Assembly: GCA_958402075.1 (NCBI GenBank)
Contig: CATXSD010000137.1
Location: 1-6,831 of the forward strand
Length of the DNA stretch: 6,831 nucleotides
Origin: Mediterranea massiliensis
Lineage (GTDB): Bacteria; Bacteroidota; Bacteroidia; Bacteroidales; Bacteroidaceae
Reading direction: 5' to 3'
Shown piece after piece: positions 1 through 5,635 of the stretch. The notes beneath the pieces were generated by a model. That model saw only the letters and a list, made by a program, of their open reading frames with translations, was not told the origin of the DNA and did no database searches. Made by a program: the position numbers and the translations under genes. Within the stretch, counting starts at the first letter, position 1; each line of letters begins with the position of its first letter.

Positions 1-597
1 CTCGGCCAACATATCGACGGCCGTCTTCCGATGGACAGCGGGATAGATGCGGTCCAGCCCGTGGGCCAGCACACCTACGGTAGAGAGGCCGTTCGACAGA
101 GCGGCCCGATGGGCATGCACGTCGATGCCATAGGCCAGGCCGCTGACAACGAGTACATCGGTACACAGGCTGGAAAGGTCACGGAGGAAGTCGGCACAGA
201 AGCGTTTTCCGTAGTCGGTGGCACGGCGCGTACCCACCATGCTGATCACCCGCAGGCGGTTCAGGTCGGCATTCCCCTTGAAATACAAGACGACAGGGGC
301 GTCCTCACATTCACGCAGACGCGAGGGATAGCGTTCGTCGGCCAGCGTCAGGCACTCCACCCGGTTCTTCTCGGCCCACTCCAGTTCCTGCTCAGCCTGA
401 AGGAAGGCGGAAGGATTGTCGAGTGCGGTTACAACAGAAGCGTGGAACATATCAGGATAGCGTTCGGGCAGCTCCGTGCGGAGGCGGAACACCTCGGCCG
501 CACTGCCCACGGTGTCCACCAGCCGCTTGGCACCAATGTGCCCGATGCCCGGACAAAGGGTCAGGGCGATGCTGCAAATTCGTTCGTCGGTATTCAT
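1..597 (-). CDS. dprA: DNA processing protein DprA, N-terminal part (cut by window edge)
   Basis: DprA (Smf) binds single-stranded DNA taken up during transformation and loads RecA on it; many non-competent bacteria also keep it. The frame is open from an ATG at 597 to the left edge, giving 199 residues (MNTDERICSIALTLCPGIG...), roughly half of the usual 360-380. A helix-hairpin-helix-like stretch lies near residues 14-28 (LCPGIGHIGAKRL). The Rossmann-like DprA domain follows: YPSRLRE at 90-96, LYFKG at 104-108, MVGTRRATDYG at 120-130, VSGLAYGIDVHAHRAAL at 151-167, and GVLAHGLDRIYP at 175-186. These are the family's most conserved blocks, so the assignment is firm. The start lies 31 nt after the thioesterase stop on the same strand, with no obvious promoter or Shine-Dalgarno in the gap, so it is probably the distal gene of the U32-thioesterase-dprA operon. 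The C-terminal winged-helix part, if present, is outside the window. Confidence 0.95.
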   Translation of the reverse strand, partial: MNTDERICSIALTLCPGIGHIGAKRLVDTVGSAAEVFRLRTELPERYPDMFHASVVTALDNPSAFLQAEQELEWAEKNRVECLTLADERYPSRLRECEDAPVVLYFKGNADLNRLRVISMVGTRRATDYGKRFCADFLRDLSSLCTDVLVVSGLAYGIDVHAHRAALSNGLSTVGVLAHGLDRIYPAVHRKTAVDMLAE

Positions 598-628
598 GGT
601 ATTCAGATGTAAGCGTGGGAAGGAAGGT

Positions 629-1048
629 TCAGTCAGTTGCAGGTGTCAGATAGGGCGCAAAGACACGGTCGAACAGCTCGCTCTCGCTCAGCCGCCCGTT
701 CACCACACAGACGGCTTCGACCACGCCCTTCAACGACACCTTGCCGTCGCTCTTGCGGAAGATGTCCTGATAAAAAACGTACTTGATGCCTTCCTTCTTC
801 ATGTAAAGCTTCGAAATGAACTCGTCGCCGCTCTTCAGCGGCGTCTTGAATGCCATGCTGATGCGGGCCACTACGGGGTCGACACCCTGCTCGTGGAGGG
901 CGGCGAAGCTGATGCCCACGGAGGTAAGGAACTCGTGGCGCGTATGCTCCAGGTAGTGCTGGTAGTTGGCGTTGTTCACAATGCCCTGCAGGTCGCACTC
1001 GTAGTCGCGCACCTTCATTTCCAGCTCGTAGATGTATTTTTCTGCCAT
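629..1048 (-). CDS. Acyl-CoA thioesterase, hotdog fold (YbgC/FadM/4-hydroxybenzoyl-CoA thioesterase type)
   Basis: This 139-residue protein has the size and pattern of single-domain hotdog thioesterases, which hydrolyse acyl-CoA or acyl-ACP thioesters in the cytoplasm. The N-terminal signature is clear: VRDYECDLQGIVNNANYQHYLE at about residues 13-34, with Asp19 at the position of the catalytic acid in the xxDxxGIVxxxxY motif. TRHEFL at 36-41 continues the long hotdog helix. The later segments (VARISMAFKTPLKSGDEF, YVFYQDIFRK, GVVEAVCVV) fit the beta-strands of the fold. The ATG at 1048 places this motif at the usual distance from the start. No Shine-Dalgarno is visible, which is normal for Bacteroidota. 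It lies between the U32 gene upstream (116 nt gap holding a palindromic repeat) and dprA downstream (31 nt gap). The natural substrate cannot be read from the sequence; short or medium acyl-CoA or an aromatic CoA are both possible. Confidence 0.9.
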   Translation of the reverse strand: MAEKYIYELEMKVRDYECDLQGIVNNANYQHYLEHTRHEFLTSVGISFAALHEQGVDPVVARISMAFKTPLKSGDEFISKLYMKKEGIKYVFYQDIFRKSDGKVSLKGVVEAVCVVNGRLSESELFDRVFAPYLTPATD

Positions 1049-1063
1049 AGTCTATTGTTTTAA

Positions 1064-1161
1064 GTTCACCACAGATTACACGGATTGACACAGATTGTTA
1101 TTAGTTCTGTGTTAATCTGTGTAATCTGTGGTGTCTATTTATATTCTCCTCTGTGGTGAAC
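1064..1161. repeat. Long intergenic palindrome with a duplicated third arm
   Basis: Positions 1067-1094 pair with 1106-1133 to give a 28-position stem around an 11-nt loop. Only two positions (1082/1118 and 1087/1113) are not Watson-Crick; they are G-U in a + strand RNA and C-A in a - strand RNA. The arms are built from repeats of ACAGATTA/ACACAGAT-like units. A second, outer pairing is also possible: GTTCACCACAGA at 1064-1075 is perfectly complementary to TCTGTGGTGAAC at 1150-1161. The left arm can therefore pair with either of two right arms, which share TCTGTGGTG (1125-1133 and 1150-1158). The element fills almost the whole gap between the U32 stop and the thioesterase start. No U-tract follows on either strand, so it does not look like an intrinsic terminator. 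A dispersed REP-like extragenic palindrome is the more likely reading, possibly with an RNA-processing or stability role in the transcript. Confidence 0.85.
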
Positions 1162-1164
1162 CGA

Positions 1165-2448
1165 TTATCCTCGCTGATGTTCCACATCCAGCCCCTTGAA
1201 GCGCTTCAGCTCTTCGAGGCTGACCAGCTTGTAGAGCTTGTCGCTGGGGCGTATCTTGACGGACTTCATGGAGAAGTGTTCGCCCTTGTGGACGGTCTGA
1301 ACAGGTTTCAAATCAACGCGCGCTTCCTCCAGCGTGACGTACTCGGCGCCGGTCGTGGGGCCGGTGATGAGCAGCTTGTCGCCCACACTGACCTCGGCCG
1401 CCTCGACGAGGAACTCAGCCACACCGATGTTGGAGAAGTAGCGGATGCCCTTGCCCACGTATATCTTGCGCTCCGTGGCCGCCGAACCGTAGTTCTTCGT
1501 CCACTCGCCCAGGCGCTGGCCCAGGTAGTAGCCATCCCAGAAGCCGCGGTTGAAGACCGTAGCCAGGCGGCGGTTCCACTCTTCTATCTTCTCGTCCGTA
1601 AAGGTATTGTCCAGGTAGGCGCGGATGGCTTCCTTGTAGCACTCCACCACGGTGCGCACATACTCAGGGCCGCGCGCACGGCCTTCTATCTTGAACACCC
1701 GTACACCCGCATCCATCATCTTGTTCATGAAGTGGATGGTCTTCAGGTCCTTGGGCGACATGATGTACTGGTTGTCAATCTCCAGCTCGGCGTCGGTCTC
1801 CTTGTCGCGCACAATGTAGGAGCGGCGGCACACCTGCATGCAGGCACCGCGGTTGGCCGAATTGTTCATCTGGTGGAGCGACAGGTAGCACTTGCCGCTG
1901 ACAGCCATGCACAGGGCGCCGTGGCAGAACATCTCGATGCGGATACGTTGGCCCGACGGGCCGCAGATATTCTCTTCGCAGATGTGGCGGTAGATTTCGG
2001 CCACCTGGTCTAGGTTGAGTTCACGCGCCAGCACCACCACGTCGGCAAACTGGGCGTAGAAGCGCAGGGCCTCGACATTACTGATGTTGAGCTGCGTACT
2101 GAGGTGCACCTCCTGCCCTATCTCGCGGGCATAGGTCATCACGGCCACGTCGGCGGCGATGATGGCCGAGATGCCGGCATCCTTGGCGGCACGCACGATG
2201 GTGCGCATCAGGGGAATGTCCTGGTCGTAGATGATGGTATTCACGGTGAGGTAGCTCTTCATGCCGTGCTCGTCGCACGTGCGGGCTATCTCGCGCAGGT
2301 CGTCGATGGTGAACGTGTTGGCCGAGCGGGCACGCATGTTCAGGTTCTCGATGCCGAAGTAGATGGAGTCTGCTCCGGCCTGTATGGCGGCGGCCAGCGA
2401 CTCGCGCGAGCCGACGGGGGCCATTATCTCAAAGTCTTTCAGTTCCAT
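1165..2448 (-). CDS. Peptidase U32 family protein, probable tRNA/rRNA hydroxylation enzyme (TrhP/RlhA-like)
   Basis: The 427-residue protein carries the U32 signature E-x-F-x2-G-[SA]-x-C-x4-G-x-C-x-x-S as EMFCHGALC...GKCYLS at residues 172-190, followed by NRGACMQVCRRSY at 199-211. Cys180, Cys187, Cys203 and Cys207 match the cysteine set of this family, thought to hold an iron-sulfur cluster. The N-terminal half (APVGSRESLAAAIQAGADSIYFG, HLSTQLNISN) looks like a TIM-barrel. The C-terminal half has EGRARGPEYVRTVVECYKEAI at 255-275 and FNRGFWDGYYLG at 299-310, also typical. Although named peptidases, studied members (E. coli TrhP/YegQ and RlhA, B. subtilis TrhP1/TrhP2) act in prephenate-dependent hydroxylation of tRNA U34 or of 23S rRNA C2501. 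The length is closer to TrhP than to RlhA, but the RNA target is inference. The ATG at 2448 follows an A-rich leader and sits about 22 nt from a TACCTTTG element. It diverges from dusB, another tRNA modifier. Confidence 0.9.
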   Translation of the reverse strand: MELKDFEIMAPVGSRESLAAAIQAGADSIYFGIENLNMRARSANTFTIDDLREIARTCDEHGMKSYLTVNTIIYDQDIPLMRTIVRAAKDAGISAIIAADVAVMTYAREIGQEVHLSTQLNISNVEALRFYAQFADVVVLARELNLDQVAEIYRHICEENICGPSGQRIRIEMFCHGALCMAVSGKCYLSLHQMNNSANRGACMQVCRRSYIVRDKETDAELEIDNQYIMSPKDLKTIHFMNKMMDAGVRVFKIEGRARGPEYVRTVVECYKEAIRAYLDNTFTDEKIEEWNRRLATVFNRGFWDGYYLGQRLGEWTKNYGSAATERKIYVGKGIRYFSNIGVAEFLVEAAEVSVGDKLLITGPTTGAEYVTLEEARVDLKPVQTVHKGEHFSMKSVKIRPSDKLYKLVSLEELKRFKGLDVEHQRG

Positions 2449-2469
2449 GTCTTTTTATCAGTTATGTGG

Positions 2470-2477
2470 CAAAGGTA
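2470..2477 (-). promoter_or_regulatory. Bacteroidota -7 promoter element for the U32 gene
   Basis: Read on the - strand this is TACCTTTG, an exact match to the TAnnTTTG consensus used by the Bacteroidota primary sigma factor. A start about 7 nt downstream would leave a leader of roughly 15 nt before the ATG at 2448. No good TTTG -33 element lies 19-21 nt upstream (best candidates match 2 of 4), so strength is uncertain. Confidence 0.65.
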
Positions 2478-2489
2478 GATATTTTTCCG

Positions 2490-2497
2490 TACTTTTG
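2490..2497 (+). promoter_or_regulatory. Bacteroidota -7 promoter element for dusB
   Basis: TACTTTTG matches TAnnTTTG. A start about 7 nt downstream gives a leader of about 14 nt before the dusB ATG at 2518. TGTG at 2465-2468 is a 3-of-4 match to the TTTG -33 element with 21 nt spacing. That -33 position lies next to the -7 element of the divergent U32 promoter, so the two promoters overlap. Confidence 0.65.
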
Positions 2498-2517
2498 CAG
2501 CCTAAACGCAACAGAAT

Positions 2518-3504
2518 ATGAAGATAGCCAACATAGACCTGGGCCCGCGCCCCGTACTCCTCGCTCCGATGGAGGACGTCACCGACCCCGCCTTCCGCCT
2601 GATGTGCAAGCGCTTCGGCGCCGACATGGTATATACCGAGTTCGTTTCGGCCGACGCCCTGATACGTTCCGTCAGCAAGACGGAGCAGAAGCTCAACATC
2701 AGCGACGAAGAGCGCCCCGTGGCCATCCAGATATACGGACGCGACACGGCCACGATGGTCGAAGCAGCCAAGATCGTGGAGCAGGCACGGCCCGACATCC
2801 TCGACCTGAACTTCGGCTGCCCCGTGAAGCGCGTGGCGGGCAAGGGAGCCGGAGCGGGCATGCTCCAGAACATCCCGCTGATGCTGGAGATTACCCGCGC
2901 CGTGGTCGATGCAGTGAAGATTCCCGTCACCGTCAAGACCCGCCTCGGCTGGGATGCCGAACACAAGATTATCGTCACTTTGGCCGAGCAGCTTCAGGAT
3001 TGCGGCATCAGCGCCCTGACCATCCACGGCCGTACCCGCGCGCAGATGTACACGGGCGAGGCCGACTGGACCCTCATCGGCGAAGTAAAGAAGAATCCCC
3101 GCATGCACATCCCCATCATCGGCAACGGCGACGTCACCACCCCGCAACGCGCCCTCGAGTGCTTCGAGCGCTACGGCGTGGACGCCATCATGATAGGCCG
3201 CGCCAGCTTCGGACGGCCGTGGATATTCAAGGAAGTGAAGCATTATCTGGAGACGGGCGAACCGCTGCCCCCGCTCACGCCCGAATGGTGCATGGGCGTG
3301 CTCCGGCAGGAGGTAGAAGACAGCGTCAACCTGCTGGACGAACGCCGCGGCATCCTCCACGTGCGCCGCCACCTGGCCGCCAGCCCCCTGTTCAAGGGCC
3401 TGCCCAACTTCCGCGACACACGCATCGCCATGCTCCGCGCCGAAACGAAGGAAGAGCTCTACGCCATCTTCGACGAGATAGGACGGAAGTTCTTCGGCCT
3501 CTGA
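2518..3504 (+). CDS. dusB: tRNA-dihydrouridine synthase, DusB type
   Basis: FMN-dependent Dus enzymes reduce specific uridines in tRNA to dihydrouridine using NADPH. The 328-residue product is full length for DusB (about 320). The barrel starts with VLLAPMEDVTDPAFR at 13-27. The active-site loop LNFGCPVKRVAGKGAGAG (97-114) contains the catalytic Cys101. VKTRLGW at 139-145 and LTIHGRTRAQMYTGEADW at 167-184 supply the conserved Lys140 and His170 that contact FMN and substrate. IPIIGNGDV (198-206) and IMIGRASFGRPWIF (224-237) form the phosphate-binding end, and HYLETGEPLPP after it strongly resembles E. coli DusB. The remaining C-terminal residues form the helical tRNA-binding domain. The ATG at 2518 is chosen because the barrel motif begins a dozen residues later and a TACTTTTG promoter lies just upstream. 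It is a single-gene unit, divergent from the U32 gene and closed by a terminator at 3521-3605. Exact uridine positions cannot be predicted from this. Confidence 0.95.
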   Translation: MKIANIDLGPRPVLLAPMEDVTDPAFRLMCKRFGADMVYTEFVSADALIRSVSKTEQKLNISDEERPVAIQIYGRDTATMVEAAKIVEQARPDILDLNFGCPVKRVAGKGAGAGMLQNIPLMLEITRAVVDAVKIPVTVKTRLGWDAEHKIIVTLAEQLQDCGISALTIHGRTRAQMYTGEADWTLIGEVKKNPRMHIPIIGNGDVTTPQRALECFERYGVDAIMIGRASFGRPWIFKEVKHYLETGEPLPPLTPEWCMGVLRQEVEDSVNLLDERRGILHVRRHLAASPLFKGLPNFRDTRIAMLRAETKEELYAIFDEIGRKFFGL

Positions 3505-3520
3505 GCCAAGCCGCCCGCTG

Positions 3521-3605
3521 AAAAGGTCGTATCCTTTGCCTCAGAAGAAGCAATGTTTTCCTGCAAAGAAAGCAATGTTTTGAGGCAAAAGATACGACCT
3601 TTTTT
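3521..3605. terminator. Strong bidirectional intrinsic terminator between convergent genes
   Basis: Positions 3521-3543 pair with 3581-3603 at 22 of 23 positions (one C/A mismatch at 3534/3590), and three more pairs extend inwards, including a G-U. On the + strand the stem ends in six T (3600-3605), right for ending dusB 17 nt after its stop. On the - strand the AAAA at 3521-3524 gives a shorter U-tract, so it could also end the PAP2 operon. The loop is long (about 31 nt) and contains a 12-nt direct repeat, AAGCAATGTTTT, at 3548-3559 and 3570-3581. Confidence 0.85.
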
Positions 3606-3616
3606 GATGGAAGAAA

Positions 3617-3644
3617 GCCGGTGCCCGAAGAAGGGAAGCCCGGC
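3617..3644 (-). terminator. Possible small hairpin after the PAP2 gene
   Basis: GCCGG at 3617-3621 pairs with CCGGC at 3640-3644, with an inner CCC/GGG pairing (3624-3626 with 3633-3635) and an internal loop. On the - strand it is followed by a pyrimidine-rich run (TTTCTTCC). It sits shortly after the PAP2 stop and could end that operon, but it is imperfect and the larger hairpin next to it is a better candidate. Confidence 0.3.
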
Positions 3645-3658
3645 AAGGGAAGATACCG

Positions 3659-4624
3659 TCAGCGGAACATGGGCTGCGCAAACCAGCGCTTGAACATCCA
3701 CGTGGTCAGTACATACAGTCCGAAAGCCGTGATGAAGCCCGCAATGGCGTCGATAAGGTAGTGCGCCTGGATATAGACCGTGGCACAGCAGAGCAGCACA
3801 TAGAAAGGCATCAGGCAGGCAAAGAGCCGGCGGCTGCCCCGCCAGGCCATGATCATCAGGATAGTAGAGACACCCACATGCGACGAAGGGAAGGCGGCCG
3901 TGGGACGTTCGCCCACCTGCTGTGAGCTTTCCACCAGATTATAGAAGAACCCGTGCTCGTAGCCGGGCCCGGGCAGCAGCTCCTGGTTGTGGTTGAAGTA
4001 GTCGCCGATGGAGGGAAAGATGCCGTTCAGGGCATTCTCCATGCCAATGGCCGGGAAATAGAACTGAGGCCCTGCCACAGGCACAAAGATATAAACGAAG
4101 TAATAGAGGAAGAAGGAGGCGATAATGACGAACGACACCTTCTCCAACAGGTCGAAACGATAGATGAAATACCACAATATCACGATCAGCATCATGGGAT
4201 AGTAGAAGAAGTAGCCCAGATTGAGCGGCTCGCTCACCCACATGTAGGGCAGGCGTTCGGCAAACCAGATGGCAGGCTGCCCGCCGAAGAGCCACTGCTC
4301 GGCCGAAGCGAACACATGGTCGAGATTGGGGAAGAGGCGGTTGAACTCGTACGTGTCGGGATACCAGTAGGACAGGAGCGACATCTGTATCACCACCCGC
4401 ACGAAAGCCGAGAACTTGCAGGGCGCCAGGCGGTAGAGATACATCAGCAGAAAAGTAATCGCGGCTATCAGCGCGCGGTCGCCCAGCATCTTCAACGGAT
4501 GGTCCATCTGCTGATACAGGAACAGTATCAGTATCGACGTGAGCAGGTTGTAGATGAGCGACACCTTCTCTATCGCAAACAGACCCTTGCGGGTATCTAC
4601 CATCTTGAATATATCTAAAGCCAT
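3659..4624 (-). CDS. PAP2 superfamily membrane protein, Aur1/inositol-phosphorylceramide-synthase-like
   Basis: From the ATG at 4624 the protein has 321 residues and several membrane segments (roughly 20-40, 50-66, 138-157, 163-183, 250-262, 266-284 and 290-310). PAP2-type catalytic motifs are visible: AFPSSHVGVST at 244-254 and AHYLIDAIAG at 287-296, giving His249, His288 and Asp292 as the phosphoryl-transfer set. The segment YIFVPVAGPQFYFPA (178-192) is of the kind found in Aur1-like proteins, in contrast to short PAP2 phosphatases. It should remove or transfer a phosphate-linked head group on a membrane lipid; whether it is a phosphatase or a head-group transferase is open. The start at 4624 overlaps the SDR stop (4615-4617) and has AAGGAAGG directly before it; an ATG at 4603 is a possible alternative. 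An upstream extension to 4723 was rejected because those Arg-rich residues lie fully within the SDR gene. Its neighbours suggest lipid metabolism. Confidence 0.85.
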   Translation of the reverse strand: MALDIFKMVDTRKGLFAIEKVSLIYNLLTSILILFLYQQMDHPLKMLGDRALIAAITFLLMYLYRLAPCKFSAFVRVVIQMSLLSYWYPDTYEFNRLFPNLDHVFASAEQWLFGGQPAIWFAERLPYMWVSEPLNLGYFFYYPMMLIVILWYFIYRFDLLEKVSFVIIASFFLYYFVYIFVPVAGPQFYFPAIGMENALNGIFPSIGDYFNHNQELLPGPGYEHGFFYNLVESSQQVGERPTAAFPSSHVGVSTILMIMAWRGSRRLFACLMPFYVLLCCATVYIQAHYLIDAIAGFITAFGLYVLTTWMFKRWFAQPMFR

Positions 4625-5625
4625 CCTTCCTTCTTGTACCAGGCAATGGTCTCCGTCACGCCGCGGTCCAGGTCGTAGGCGGGCCGGTAGCCCAGCTCGC
4701 GGACGGCGGGCGCGATGTCGCACTGCCAGTTGCGTTGTTTCATTATATTATACTTGTCGCCGTTGAGCGTGCTGGTCGTCTTGCGCAGGGCAGCCCACCG
4801 TTCGGCCAGCAAAGATACGACTTTTAATAGAAACAACGGACACTTGATGCGAATAATCAGCGGATTACCCAGTTCGCGGCAAATCAGGTCGGAAAAAGTG
4901 CGGCTGGCATACACCTGCCCGTCCGACAGGAAGTAGGCACGCCCCGACACTTCGCGCTCGATGCCGAGGAAGACGGCCTGCACCACGTCCTGCACATACA
5001 CGAAAGTCAGGTCCTGCCGCCGGTAGCCCACCGACAGATCCACGTGCCGTTTGATGGACTCGGCCATGAGATAGTAGTCGCGTTCGCGCGGCCCGTAGAC
5101 GCCCGTGGGGCGGTAGATGACGCAAGGAAAGCCGTCCAGTCCCAACAGGTAGCGTTCGGCCTTCAGCTTGCTCCGCCCGTAGGCCGTATTCGGTTGCGGC
5201 GTGTCGCTCTCGCGGATGGGCTCGTAGGTATCTTCGTGAACAGGGCCGAACACGCTCAGCGTGCTGATGAAGGCAAACTGGCGGGGCGTCATGCCGAGGC
5301 TGCGCAAGGTCTCGACCAGCGTCCGCGTCTGGCCGTAGTTCACGCGGTCGAAGTCGGCAGGGTCGATGCACTTGGTGACGCCTGCGCAATGCACTACATA
5401 GTCGAACGCTCCATGAGCTTCCCGATGGGCCTTGAGCTGCTCGCACAGGCGGTCGGCATGCGCAAAGTCCAGCTCCAGGAAGTGCAGCCCGGGCTCCTGC
5501 AGATACTTGCGGCTGCTCGACGCGCGGACGCCCGCCCACGTATCCATGCCGCGGCGCAAGGCCTCTTCGACCAGAAAGCTGCCGATGAAGCCGCTGGCTC
5601 CTGTTATCAGAATGGTCTGTTTCAT
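4615..5625 (-). CDS. NAD(P)-dependent epimerase/dehydratase (extended SDR family)
   Basis: This 336-residue protein is an extended short-chain dehydrogenase/reductase. The Rossmann nucleotide site is ILITGASGFIG at residues 5-15 (GxxGxxG). VVHCAGVTK at 77-85 is the NAG-like motif. The catalytic triad is readable as Thr122 in FISTLSVFGP (119-128), Tyr149 and Lys153 in AYGRSKLKAE (148-157). IYRPTGVYGPRERD (170-183) and TFVYVQDVVQAV (207-218) are typical substrate-domain strands. The reaction cannot be set from sequence: sugar-nucleotide epimerase, 3-beta-hydroxysteroid-like or keto-lipid reductase are all possible. Its partner, an Aur1-like PAP2 gene that overlaps its end, makes a lipid substrate attractive. 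I recall that a B. thetaiotaomicron 3-ketosphinganine reductase (BT_0972) belongs to this broad superfamily, but orthology is untested here. The ATG at 5625 is 10 nt after the CDF stop. The segment near 4735-4860 is AT-rich compared with the rest and contains a promoter-like TATCTTTG. Confidence 0.88.
   Translation of the reverse strand: MKQTILITGASGFIGSFLVEEALRRGMDTWAGVRASSSRKYLQEPGLHFLELDFAHADRLCEQLKAHREAHGAFDYVVHCAGVTKCIDPADFDRVNYGQTRTLVETLRSLGMTPRQFAFISTLSVFGPVHEDTYEPIRESDTPQPNTAYGRSKLKAERYLLGLDGFPCVIYRPTGVYGPRERDYYLMAESIKRHVDLSVGYRRQDLTFVYVQDVVQAVFLGIEREVSGRAYFLSDGQVYASRTFSDLICRELGNPLIIRIKCPLFLLKVVSLLAERWAALRKTTSTLNGDKYNIMKQRNWQCDIAPAVRELGYRPAYDLDRGVTETIAWYKKEGWL
4810..4817 (-). promoter_or_regulatory. 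Promoter-like TATCTTTG inside the SDR gene
   Basis: The - strand reads GTCGTATCTTTGC at 4809-4821, which contains a perfect TAnnTTTG and is identical over 13 nt to the promoter in front of the CDF gene. An upstream TTG is only 16 nt away, shorter than the usual 19-21, so the -33 side is weak. If active, it would give a roughly 180-nt leader and separate transcription of the PAP2 gene. Confidence 0.3.
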
Positions 5626-5635
5626 GCTCTGTCTT

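Noticed and set aside
31..612. + strand frame over dprA
   Set aside because: The opposite strand encodes unmistakable DprA motifs over the same bases, open to the window edge; the + strand frame is a shadow.
1153..2013. Long + strand frame (286 codons) opposite the U32 gene
   Set aside because: It lies antisense to a firm U32 gene, has low-complexity Val/His/Ala/Leu composition and no recognisable domain; it is a product of GC-rich codon use on the other strand.
2458..3372. Long - strand frame (304 codons) opposite dusB
   Set aside because: It is antisense to a clear DusB with intact active-site motifs. The predicted protein shows no domain.
3531..3538. TATCCTTTG/TATCTTTTG in the terminator arms as promoters
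   Set aside because: Both have a one-nucleotide insertion relative to TAnnTTTG and sit within a strong hairpin; they are noted only as sequence similarity.
4625..4723. N-terminal extension of the PAP2 protein
   Set aside because: The extra 33 residues are Arg/Pro-rich, fall entirely within the SDR coding sequence, and precede a plausible start at 4624.
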